A stretch of 5,338 bases of DNA from Rhodocyclaceae bacterium (GTDB taxonomy: Bacteria; Pseudomonadota; Gammaproteobacteria; Burkholderiales; Rhodocyclaceae), in assembly GCA_017444505.1 (NCBI GenBank), contig JAFSWK010000035.1, positions 1 through 5,338 of the forward strand. Reading direction: 5' to 3'. The notes beneath the pieces are model-generated. The model searched no databases and was not told the DNA's origin. It saw only the letters and a program-made list of their open reading frames with translations. The position numbers and the translations under genes were made by a program. This document shows, piece after piece, positions 1-4,841 of this stretch (its first letter is position 1; the number at the start of each line of letters is the position of its first letter).

Positions 1-707
1 ATGGCGCCTGCCTGCAACTGGGCATCGGCGGGATGCCCAACACGGTGGGCAGCCTGATTGCTCAATCTGACCTGAAAGACCTTGGCGTGCACAGCGAAAT
101 GTTCGTCGATGGCTTTGTCGACATTGCCAACGCCGGCAAGATTACCGGCAAGCGCAAAAACATCGACAAGGGTCGCATGGCCTACGCCTTCGGCGCGGGG
201 ACGAAGAAAACCTACGACTTCCTGCACCGCAATCCCAAGTGCATGTCCGTGCCGGTCAATTACACCAATGATGTACGCACGATTTCGCAGCTCGACAACT
301 TCATGTCCATCAACAACGCGGTCGATATTGACCTTTTCGGACAGGTCAATGCCGAGTCTGCGGGCACCAAGCACATTTCCGGCGCCGGTGGCCAGCTTGA
401 CTTCGTGCTGGGCGCTTACCAGAGCAAAGGCGGCAAGAGCTTCATCTGCATGTCCTCCACCCACAAGGGCAAGGACGGCAGCCTGCAAAGCCGCATCCGC
501 CCGACGCTGGCCGAAGGCAGCATCGTCACCGACACCCGCGCCAACATTCACTATCTGGTCACCGAGCACGGCATCGTGAACCTCAAAGGTCTGGCCACCT
601 GGCAGAAAGCCGAGCGCATCATCTCCGTAGCGCACCCGGACTTCCGCGAAGAGCTGATTCAAGCGGCGACGAAGATGAACATCTGGCGCAACAGCAACAA
701 ACGCTAA
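1..707 (+). CDS. Acetyl-CoA hydrolase / CoA-transferase family enzyme, C-terminal half (5' end outside window)
   Basis: The frame is open from base 3 (GACLQLGIGG...), with about 234 residues visible before the TAA; family members are usually about 430-450 residues, so the N-terminal half lies upstream of the window. Conserved blocks in order are the glycine-rich LQLGIGGMPN, LGVHSEM (its Glu, codon 96-98, aligns with the catalytic glutamate that carries the CoA thioester in this class), SGAGGQLDFVLGAY, GGKSFICMSST, SRIRPTL, VTDTRANIHYLVTEHGIVNLKG and the C-terminal AHPDFREEL. These match the butyryl-CoA:acetate / 4-hydroxybutyrate CoA-transferase branch more than the succinyl-CoA:acetate (AarC) branch, by recall of the motifs. 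Such cytosolic enzymes move CoA between acyl-CoA and acetate or another short-chain acid. The exact substrate cannot be read from this half. An intrinsic terminator follows at once, so this is the last gene of its unit. Confidence 0.93.
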   Translation, partial: GACLQLGIGGMPNTVGSLIAQSDLKDLGVHSEMFVDGFVDIANAGKITGKRKNIDKGRMAYAFGAGTKKTYDFLHRNPKCMSVPVNYTNDVRTISQLDNFMSINNAVDIDLFGQVNAESAGTKHISGAGGQLDFVLGAYQSKGGKSFICMSSTHKGKDGSLQSRIRPTLAEGSIVTDTRANIHYLVTEHGIVNLKGLATWQKAERIISVAHPDFREELIQAATKMNIWRNSNKR

Positions 708-732
708 ACCGTCAAGGTTTTCGCGCAAACAC

Positions 733-766
733 AAAGAGGACGGCTCGCCGTCCTCTTTCTTTTTCT
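733..766 (+). terminator. Rho-independent terminator of the CoA-transferase gene
   Basis: Perfect 11-bp stem AAAGAGGACGG / CCGTCCTCTTT (733-743 with 748-758), a CTCG loop, and a T-rich tail from 756 to 766. It lies 26 bp after the stop codon and separates the CoA-transferase from the downstream operon. Confidence 0.93.
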
Positions 767-817
767 ACCCCAGCCACGGAAAACACAGCGGTCATTTCTC
801 CGCCGACATCCCCAAGT

Positions 818-894
818 CGCGGTGCCAAGACAAAGCGGTGCTTTGTCTCACACGCAGGCAGCCGCTAGCGGCCACGCAGGGGGGAAGCACCGCG
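818..894. other. Compact structured element of nested inverted repeats, function unknown
   Basis: An outer inverted repeat CGCGGTGC (818-825) / GCACCGCG (887-894) encloses a 9-bp hairpin AGACAAAGC-GGT-GCTTTGTCT (828-836/840-848) and a perfect 12-bp palindrome GCCGCTAGCGGC (861-872). The octamer CACGCAGG occurs on both sides of that palindrome (851-858 and 873-880), 22 bp apart. The element lies in non-coding sequence, after the terminator and before the promoter at 920. It could be a folded RNA (three-way junction), a protein-binding region or a repeat-element remnant. The inner hairpin is the strongest part; the outer stem alone could be chance in GC-rich DNA. Confidence 0.4.
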
Positions 895-919
895 TCGCGC
901 ATACAAAAGCCGGCGAAAA

Positions 920-948
920 TTGACAGCCGCAGCGCGGGCAGGTACGGT
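920..948 (+). promoter_or_regulatory. Sigma-70-like promoter of the YbjQ-M48 operon
   Basis: A consensus -35 TTGACA (920-925), a 17-bp spacer and a weak -10 TACGGT (943-948, three of six consensus bases). The expected start is near 955, giving a leader of about 30 nt that contains the T-rich stretch 955-969 and the ribosome binding site. The perfect -35 and ideal spacing make it the best candidate in this gap. Confidence 0.6.
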
Positions 949-984
949 GCGCCGTTTTTTATCTTTTTTGCAGGAGAACACCTC

Positions 985-1320
985 ATGGCCAAGCTGCTTT
1001 TGTCTACGCTGGAAGCCATTCCCGGCGCGACCATCACCAAACACCTCGGGCTGGTGCAAGGCTCGTCGGTGCGCGCCAAGCACATGGGGCGCGACCTCAT
1101 GGCCGGGCTGAAAAACATGGTCGGCGGCGAACTCAAAGGCTACACCGAGCTTTTGCAGGAAACCCGCGATGAGGCCATCGCGCGCATGGAAGCCGAGGCC
1201 GAGGCCATCGGCGCCAACGCGGTGCTGAACGTGCGCCTGTCGACGGCGTCCATCACCTCGGGCGCGGCGGAAGTGTTCGCCTACGGCGCGGCTGTGGTGC
1301 TGGCGCAAGCCCGGAGCTGA
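985..1320 (+). CDS. YbjQ/UPF0145 (DUF74) family protein, soluble
   Basis: 111 residues, close to the usual length of about 105-110 for this family. The sequence runs LLLSTLEAIPGATITKHLGLVQGSSV, then MGRDLMAGLKNMVGGELKGYTELL, EARxxA-like helix EAIARMEAEAEAIGANAVLNVR, and ends FAYGAAVVL. This follows E. coli YbjQ block by block (start strand, RDxxAGxxxxVGG, long helix, GA(D/N)AV, terminal G(T/A)AV). The family is annotated as a putative heavy-metal-binding domain and forms oligomeric rings, but no biochemical role is firmly known. The ATG at 985 is chosen because AGGAGA (972-977) lies 7 nt upstream; the frame is open back to 838, but those residues are low-complexity and not family-like. No signal peptide or membrane segment is seen, so it is probably cytosolic. 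It is first in a three-gene operon with another YbjQ-like gene and a metallopeptidase. Confidence 0.9.
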   Translation: MAKLLLSTLEAIPGATITKHLGLVQGSSVRAKHMGRDLMAGLKNMVGGELKGYTELLQETRDEAIARMEAEAEAIGANAVLNVRLSTASITSGAAEVFAYGAAVVLAQARS

Positions 1321-1324
1321 AGCG

Positions 1325-1795
1325 ATGGGACTTCTGATTCAACTGGGCATCTTTGCCGCGCTGCTGGCGCTGGGCTTTCTGGCCGGGTCACGGGCAGAGC
1401 GCAAGCACTACGCCTCCATCCGCGAACGCGAAGCCGCACTGCGCCACATCCTGCTGGTGCCGGTGCGCCGCGCGCCCACCCGCAGCCCCTGCCGCGCGCA
1501 GCTTGTCTGCGGCAGCGTGGTCATCGGCATGGATTACTTCAAGATGACAGTCGCCGCCTTCGTCAATATTCTGGGCGGACGCATCAACGCCTATGAAACG
1601 CTGGTAGAACGCGCCCGCCGCGAAGCCATTTTGCGCATGAAAGAAAATGCCGCCGCACTGGGGGGCAGCCATATCTTCAACGTGAAATTTTCCACCACCA
1701 ACCTGCGCGGGCAGAACAACCAGCAAAGCGGCTGCGTGGAAGTCGTCGCCTACGGCACGGCGCTGCTGCCTGTCCGTCTTGAGGCCGGAAACTGA
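1325..1795 (+). CDS. Membrane-anchored YbjQ-like (DUF74) protein
   Basis: 156 residues. Residues 3-20 (LLIQLGIFAALLALGFLA) form one hydrophobic segment followed by a basic stretch SRAERKHY, which favours a cytoplasmic C-terminal domain by the positive-inside rule. Residues from about 42 to 152 are a YbjQ-like domain that aligns with the upstream product: VAAFVNILGGRINAYETLVERARREAILRMKENAAALGGSHIFNVKFSTT, then VEVVAYGTALL. It differs by a short insertion RGQNNQQSG before the last strand. GGAG at 1313-1316, inside the end of the previous gene, lies 8 nt before the ATG, and only 4 nt separate the two genes, so they are almost certainly co-transcribed and may be translationally coupled. The pair may be a tandem duplication in which one copy gained a membrane anchor and could form mixed oligomers with the soluble copy; that is inference. 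Confidence 0.86.
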   Translation: MGLLIQLGIFAALLALGFLAGSRAERKHYASIREREAALRHILLVPVRRAPTRSPCRAQLVCGSVVIGMDYFKMTVAAFVNILGGRINAYETLVERARREAILRMKENAAALGGSHIFNVKFSTTNLRGQNNQQSGCVEVVAYGTALLPVRLEAGN

Positions 1796-1806
1796 ACGGC
1801 GCAGCC

Positions 1807-2706
1807 ATGTTTGAGCGCCCGCCGCCTGCCCGTCTGCCGGATGCGCCGATGCGCATCGAAAACCCGCCGGTGCCCGAAGGCATCAACGTTTCCGGCCAAC
1901 ATCCGCTGCGGGATTTTTTCGTGCAAGGCACGCTGGCGGTGGGCGTCTTTGCGGTCTGTTTGCTGCTGTTAGGCGCACTGGCCGGATTGCTCGCCCCGCA
2001 TGTGCCCTTTGCCTGGGAACAACGCGCCGCCGCCCGCTTCTGGCCGCAAGTGCCCGCCTCGCCCGAAGAAGCGACGCTCAACGAACTGGCCGCGCGCGTC
2101 GCGCACGCCATGAAGCTGCCCGCTGACATGCCCATCGTCATCCACTACTGGCCAGACGACTGCACCATCAACGCCGCCGCCAGCCTCGGCGGGCATATCG
2201 TCGTCTACCGTGGCCTCTTGCGGCAGATGGAATCCGAAGACGAACTGGCCGCGCTGCTCGCCCACGAAATCGCCCATGTGCAGCACCGCGACGTAGCGCG
2301 CGGCTTTTTGCGCGGCATCGCCGCCGCGCTGCTGCTGGCGGGCGTGGACTCGGTCAGTCCGGTGTTTTCCGGCATCGGCACGGCGGCCACGCAATCTTTT
2401 TCCCGCGAACAGGAAAGCCTCGCCGACGCCGACGCCGCCCGCGCCACCGCCGCGCTCTACGGGCACACAGGCGGCGCGCTCGCGCTCTTTTCGCGGCTGC
2501 AAGCGCACCTTCCACACGGCCTGCTGGACAGCCTGGAACTGACCCGCTCACACCCCGACTTCCCGCGCCGCATCGAAACCGTGCGCGCACAAAGCCGCCA
2601 ACTCGCCCGCCCAGAAACCGGCACACTCACCCCCCTGCCCGCCGCACTGCGCACGCTGCGGGAAGCCGAAAACAACTGCCGTTCGGATGATCTGGAATGG
2701 GAATGA
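1807..2706 (+). CDS. Membrane-anchored M48 family zinc metallopeptidase
   Basis: 299 residues. A hydrophobic segment at about 40-64 (TLAVGVFAVCLLLLGALAGLL) anchors the protein; residues 85-265 are the peptidase domain. The zinc site is clear: HEIAH at 153-157 gives two histidines and the catalytic Glu154, and ESLAD beginning at Glu203 fits the ExxAD motif that supplies the third ligand. SHPDFPRRIE (248-257) is the usual conserved C-terminal SHP/THP...R motif. Only one clear membrane segment precedes the domain, unlike four-helix HtpX; BepA/LoiP-type enzymes are periplasmic, but flanking charges do not settle which side this domain faces. It begins 11 nt after the second YbjQ-like gene with a poor ribosome binding site, which suggests coupling; ATG 1849 (residue 15) is a possible alternative start. 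Membrane or envelope protein quality control is the likely role, with the YbjQ proteins as possible partners or substrates (inference). Confidence 0.92.
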   Translation: MFERPPPARLPDAPMRIENPPVPEGINVSGQHPLRDFFVQGTLAVGVFAVCLLLLGALAGLLAPHVPFAWEQRAAARFWPQVPASPEEATLNELAARVAHAMKLPADMPIVIHYWPDDCTINAAASLGGHIVVYRGLLRQMESEDELAALLAHEIAHVQHRDVARGFLRGIAAALLLAGVDSVSPVFSGIGTAATQSFSREQESLADADAARATAALYGHTGGALALFSRLQAHLPHGLLDSLELTRSHPDFPRRIETVRAQSRQLARPETGTLTPLPAALRTLREAENNCRSDDLEWE

Positions 2707-2712
2707 AACTAC

Positions 2713-2743
2713 CCAAAAGTTCAGACACTGTCTGAACTTTTGG
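2713..2743. terminator. Perfect 15-bp inverted repeat, probable bidirectional terminator
   Basis: CCAAAAGTTCAGACA (2713-2727) and TGTCTGAACTTTTGG (2729-2743) are exact reverse complements around one C; as RNA this gives a 13-bp stem with a five-base loop. It sits 7 nt after the M48 stop, between convergent genes, with A-runs on one arm and T-runs on the other, so it could end transcription from both sides. There is no U-tract beyond the stem, so it is not a textbook intrinsic terminator. Confidence 0.65.
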
Positions 2744-2770
2744 CCTGGAACCACTATGTCGAGCAAACGC

Positions 2771-2797
2771 AGGGTGGGCAACAAAGTTGCCCACCCT
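2771..2797. repeat. 12-bp hairpin AGGGTGGGCAAC / GTTGCCCACCCT, likely dispersed intergenic repeat
   Basis: AGGGTGGGCAAC (2771-2782) and GTTGCCCACCCT (2786-2797) are perfect reverse complements around AAA. The GTAGGGTGGGC-type sequence (read on the - strand from 2799) resembles a repeat I recall from intergenic regions of various bacteria. It lies 8 bp beyond the stop of the - strand gene and could act as that gene's 3' end or as an mRNA-stabilising hairpin. Copy number cannot be judged from one window. Confidence 0.6.
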
Positions 2798-2804
2798 ACG
2801 GATC

Positions 2805-3098
2805 TCACCGCTGCGGCGTTTCCTCCGCATCGTGCGGGGCATGTTCCGGCGGTGCGTCTGGCAGCGCCATGCGGTTTGCCCAGGCGACCAGCAACGCCGC
2901 CAGCGCCAGATCATCCATCACGCCCAGCACTGGCACCCATTCGGGAATCACGTCCCAGGGCGACAAACAATACAACAGCCCCAGCACCAGCGCCGTTTTT
3001 ACATACAGCGGCGTAGTCGGCGCGAAGAGGATTTTCTGGGTATGACGCACCGTCTGCCAGAAACGGGCGAGAAAATTGGCGGGTTTAGGAGGGGCCAT
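2805..3098 (-). CDS. YkvA/DUF1232 family small membrane protein
   Basis: 97 residues. Residues 29-75 are the DUF1232 core, TPLYVKTALVLGLLYCLSPWDVIPEW.P.LG.MDDL.., with the diagnostic LSPxDxIPxxxPxLGxxDDL pattern (Ser46-Pro-Trp-Asp49, Ile51-Pro52, Asp62-Asp63). Two hydrophobic stretches (about 33-47 and 55-75) suggest a membrane hairpin. The N-terminal 28 residues are basic and the tail after 78 is hydrophilic and acidic (PEHAPHDAEETPQR). The function of the family is not established. The ATG at 3098 is supported by GGAG (3109-3106 on this strand) 7 nt upstream. It is convergent with the M48 operon and divergent from the transporter, so it is its own transcription unit. The first 31 codons recur as a truncated copy at 4317-4412. 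Confidence 0.88.
   Translation of the reverse strand: MAPPKPANFLARFWQTVRHTQKILFAPTTPLYVKTALVLGLLYCLSPWDVIPEWVPVLGVMDDLALAALLVAWANRMALPDAPPEHAPHDAEETPQR
3005..3098. repeat. Direct repeat copy 1 (5' end of the DUF1232 gene)
   Basis: This 94-bp segment aligns without gaps to 4319-4412 in the same orientation. By hand count there are 13 mismatches (about 86% identity), including an identical block of 34 bp (3038-3071 versus 4352-4385). It corresponds to codons 1-31 of the DUF1232 gene plus one base. Confidence 0.9.
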
Positions 3099-3130
3099 GA
3101 CACTACTCCGGTGGCATCAACCACATCTGA

Positions 3131-3187
3131 TCCGGACAACCGCCGCGTGCGGCGCAGCGCGGCAGAATCGGCACAGCTTCGTCCGGA
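3131..3187. promoter_or_regulatory. Inverted repeat in the divergent control region, possible operator
   Basis: TCCGGAC (3131-3137) and GTCCGGA (3181-3187) are exact inverted copies enclosing a small hairpin CGCCGC-GT-GCGGCG (3141-3154). They lie between the divergent starts of the DUF1232 gene and the transporter, where a shared regulator would bind. The arms are only 7 bp and GC-rich, so chance is possible. Confidence 0.3.
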
Positions 3188-3282
3188 AAACTATCCATTT
3201 ATCGCAAGACCTGCGGATTGTCGTACAGATTGACGCCCCTGCACACGCCGATGCGCATTTCGTCCATGCAGAAAACGGCGTC

Positions 3283-3288
3283 TACAAT
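3283..3288 (+). promoter_or_regulatory. Candidate -10 element TACAAT for the transporter gene
   Basis: TACAAT matches five of six consensus bases and lies 52 bp before the preferred start codon. The best -35 at suitable distance is only TTCGTC (3259-3264, 18-bp spacer), a weak match, so an activator may be needed or the start may lie elsewhere. Confidence 0.45.
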
Positions 3289-3340
3289 ACTTGCCGCACG
3301 GTCTCTGCCGTTCACTCCCCTGCCCTGCATGGAACGCGCC

Positions 3341-4231
3341 ATGAAACATCACCGCCTTCTTTCCGGCATCCTCATCACCTTCGCGGGCGGCATACTGTGG
3401 GGATTCAGCGACGTATGCGGCCAGTATCTCTTTGAGGAAAAGGGCGTGAGCGCAAACTGGCTGGTGCCGCTGCGTCTGCTCCTCGCCGGACTGACGCTGG
3501 TGCTGTACTACGCCGTGCGGCTGCGGCGGCGGGTCTTTGCGCCGCTGCTGGATTTTTCCCTGCTGCCGCAGTTTCTGGCCTATTCCCTTCTGGGGCTGAT
3601 GCTCACGCAGTATTTCTATTTTTATTCCATCGAACTATCCAACGCAGCGGTGGCGACCGTCATCCAATACACCGCGCCCGCCATGATTCTGGCGCTGGTG
3701 TGCATCCACGAACGGCGCCTGCCCGCCCGCACCGAATTTGTCGCACTGGTGCTCGCCATACTGGGCGTGGTGATTCTAGCCACCCACGGCGAGCTGGGCA
3801 GACTTGTCATCAGCGAAAAGGCGCTCGTCTTCTGCCTGCTCAGCGCCGTGAGCGTATGCGTCTACAACCTCGCGCCCAGAACGCTAAACCGCACCTACCC
3901 CGTGGTACTCAACCTGGGCTGGGGCATGACGCTGGGCGGCGTGGCGCTTGGCCTGCTCACGCGCTGCTGGACGCTGCCCGGCGTAAGTGACGCCAGCGGC
4001 GCTGCGGCCTTTGTCGCGGTTGTGTTTTTCGGCACGATTCTGGCTTTCAGCTTTTACATGATCGGCGTGCACCGCATCGGCCCGGCCAAAGCCAGCCTCA
4101 TCGCCGCCATCGAACCGGTCAGCGCCGCCTTGCTTGCCCACTTCTGGCTGGGCACCGAATTTGTCTTCCTCGACTTCGTCGGCCTGGTGCTGATTCTCTC
4201 CTGCATTTTTCTGCTGGCGAAAAAGGGCTAA
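3341..4231 (+). CDS. EamA/DMT superfamily transporter (RhaT/YicL-like), inner membrane
   Basis: 296 residues from ATG 3341, the usual DMT length of about 290-300. Two EamA halves are visible, about 7-147 and 160-294, together giving around ten hydrophobic helices. Typical motifs are GGILWGFSD (16-24) in helix 1, VPLRLLLAGL (42-51) in helix 2, TVIQYTAPAMILAL (106-119) at the end of the first half, and GPAKASLIAAIEPVSAALLAHFWLGTE (247-273) in the second half. The protein probably exports or imports a small metabolite such as an amino acid; substrate cannot be predicted. The frame is open from 3218, with ATGs at 3218, 3329 and 3341. Start 3341 is preferred because GGA (3331-3333) lies 7 nt before it, the -10 candidate lies upstream, and family similarity begins there. 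It has no operon partner, and no clear terminator follows it. Confidence 0.92.
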   Translation: MKHHRLLSGILITFAGGILWGFSDVCGQYLFEEKGVSANWLVPLRLLLAGLTLVLYYAVRLRRRVFAPLLDFSLLPQFLAYSLLGLMLTQYFYFYSIELSNAAVATVIQYTAPAMILALVCIHERRLPARTEFVALVLAILGVVILATHGELGRLVISEKALVFCLLSAVSVCVYNLAPRTLNRTYPVVLNLGWGMTLGGVALGLLTRCWTLPGVSDASGAAAFVAVVFFGTILAFSFYMIGVHRIGPAKASLIAAIEPVSAALLAHFWLGTEFVFLDFVGLVLILSCIFLLAKKG

Positions 4232-4316
4232 AAGAAAACCTGCACAACCCGCCCAAGTCGTTTGCAGACGAAACTCTTGATAGCGTGCGCAGCGTTTTTG
4301 CCGGGGCGCACTCCTT

Positions 4317-4412
4317 TTACAGCGGCGTAGTCGGTGCAAACAGAATTTTCAGGGTATGACGCACCGTCTGCCAGAAACGGGCGAGGAAATTGGCGGATTT
4401 GGGGGATTTCAT
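4317..4412 (-). pseudogene. Truncated second copy of the DUF1232 gene (first 31 codons)
   Basis: Read on the - strand, ATG at 4412 opens a 31-codon frame, MKSPKSANFLARFWQTVRHT then LKILFAPTTPL, ending in TAA (4319-4317). It matches residues 1-31 of the intact DUF1232 protein except at positions 2, 3, 6 and 21. It ends just where the DUF1232 core would begin, and downstream sequence shows no further match. Ten codons differ, six of them synonymously, which points to divergence under protein-level constraint before truncation. No convincing ribosome binding site lies upstream, and the sequence before the ATG does not match that of the intact gene. It is most likely a gene remnant left by deletion or recombination; a surviving 31-residue small protein is a less likely alternative. 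Confidence 0.72.
4319..4412. repeat. Direct repeat copy 2
   Basis: Partner of the 94-bp repeat at 3005-3098, same orientation. The two copies enclose the whole transporter gene and its promoter region; their equivalent points are 1314 bp apart. Confidence 0.9.
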
Positions 4413-4484
4413 GGCAAAACTTCGGCAAAACAGCGCACGCCGCCATCATACCGTTTTTGCACCAAACGCCCCCTGCCAGCGCCC

Positions 4485-4513
4485 TTGCCTTCTTTTGCGC
4501 TGCGCGTTACCTT
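4485..4513 (+). promoter_or_regulatory. Candidate toxin-antitoxin promoter
   Basis: TTGCCT (4485-4490), a 17-bp spacer and TACCTT (4508-4513), a moderate sigma-70 match. It would start transcription near 4520, about 34 nt before the antitoxin start codon. Confidence 0.45.
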
Positions 4514-4527
4514 GGCGGGCACGCGCA
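4501..4527. promoter_or_regulatory. Inverted repeat TGCGCGT-N13-ACGCGCA, candidate antitoxin operator
   Basis: The exact 7-bp arms (4501-4507 and 4521-4527) straddle the candidate -10 and transcription start. Ribbon-helix-helix antitoxins commonly repress their own operon by binding such repeats, so this position fits autoregulation. TTGCGC (4495-4500) and GCGCAA (4523-4528) add a second, partly overlapping symmetric pair. Confidence 0.5.
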
Positions 4528-4553
4528 ACCGTCCCTTACCGGAGAGAGACAGC

Positions 4554-4841
4554 ATGAACACCGCCACCGCAACCGCCCCGGCAACTTTCGAGCTGGACGA
4601 CGCCCTGAAAGCACGCATCCTCGCCCTGGCCGGACGCCGCAAGGCCGCGCCTCTGGAAATCGTGCGCGAGGCACTGGCGCATCTGGAACGCGAAGAAGAC
4701 GAAGACGAGGCTTTCTATCAGGAAGCCTTGCAAGCCGAACGCGACTATCAGGAAACCGGCCTGCACCTGACCGGCGAGGAAGTCATCGACTGGCTGCTGA
4801 ACACGGAACCGGGAACACCGCCGCCGCCATGCCACACCTGA
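4554..4841 (+). CDS. Type II antitoxin, ribbon-helix-helix (CopG/ParD-like)
   Basis: 95 residues. Residues 11-15 (TFELD) fit the DNA-contacting strand, followed by helix 1 DDALKARILALAGRRK (15-30) and helix 2 APLEIVREALAHLEREE (32-48), the ribbon-helix-helix layout. The acidic middle (EEDEDEAFYQEALQAERDYQETG) and the motif HLTGEEVIDWLLN (71-83) are typical of the toxin-binding half of ParD-like antitoxins paired with RelE/ParE toxins. ATG 4554 is chosen because GGAGAGA (4541-4547) lies 6 nt upstream and the domain begins soon after; the same frame is open back to 4356, but that part runs through the DUF1232 remnant on the other strand. Its last 13 bases overlap the toxin gene. Likely represses its own promoter through the inverted repeat upstream. 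Confidence 0.85.
   Translation: MNTATATAPATFELDDALKARILALAGRRKAAPLEIVREALAHLEREEDEDEAFYQEALQAERDYQETGLHLTGEEVIDWLLNTEPGTPPPPCHT

Larger units (their letters stand above)
4232..4553. other. Gap without an intact gene between the transporter and the toxin-antitoxin pair
   Basis: Of 322 bp, the middle (4317-4412) is the truncated DUF1232 copy and the end (from 4485) is the antitoxin promoter region. In 4232-4316 I see no gene, terminator or clear promoter; it is not similar to the rest of the DUF1232 gene. In 4413-4484 I also see nothing definite. Confidence 0.7.

Noticed and set aside
838..984. Upstream extension of the first YbjQ gene (49 more codons)
   Set aside because: The strong ribosome binding site at 972-977 and the family N-terminus both point to ATG 985; the extension covers the structured element and the promoter.
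792..1136. Open frames on the - strand across the YbjQ genes and M48 gene
   Set aside because: They lie opposite well-supported genes in GC-rich DNA, have low-complexity Arg/Ala/Gly-rich products and no family motifs.
2687..3233. Three overlapping + strand frames over 2687-3233
   Set aside because: They run antisense to the DUF1232 gene and through hairpin repeats; their products have no recognisable domain.
3218..3340. Longer N-terminus of the transporter from ATG 3218
   Set aside because: The extra residues are not a membrane helix or signal, the -10 candidate lies within them, and transporter similarity begins at 3341.
4228..4449. 73-residue - strand frame overlapping the DUF1232 remnant
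   Set aside because: It is in a different frame from the remnant, which is the one with real homology, and shows no family pattern or ribosome binding site.
4334..4828. Long open extensions upstream of the toxin and antitoxin starts
   Set aside because: GC-rich DNA keeps both frames open by chance; the antitoxin has a clear ribosome binding site at 4541-4547 and the toxin N-terminal strand begins at 4829.
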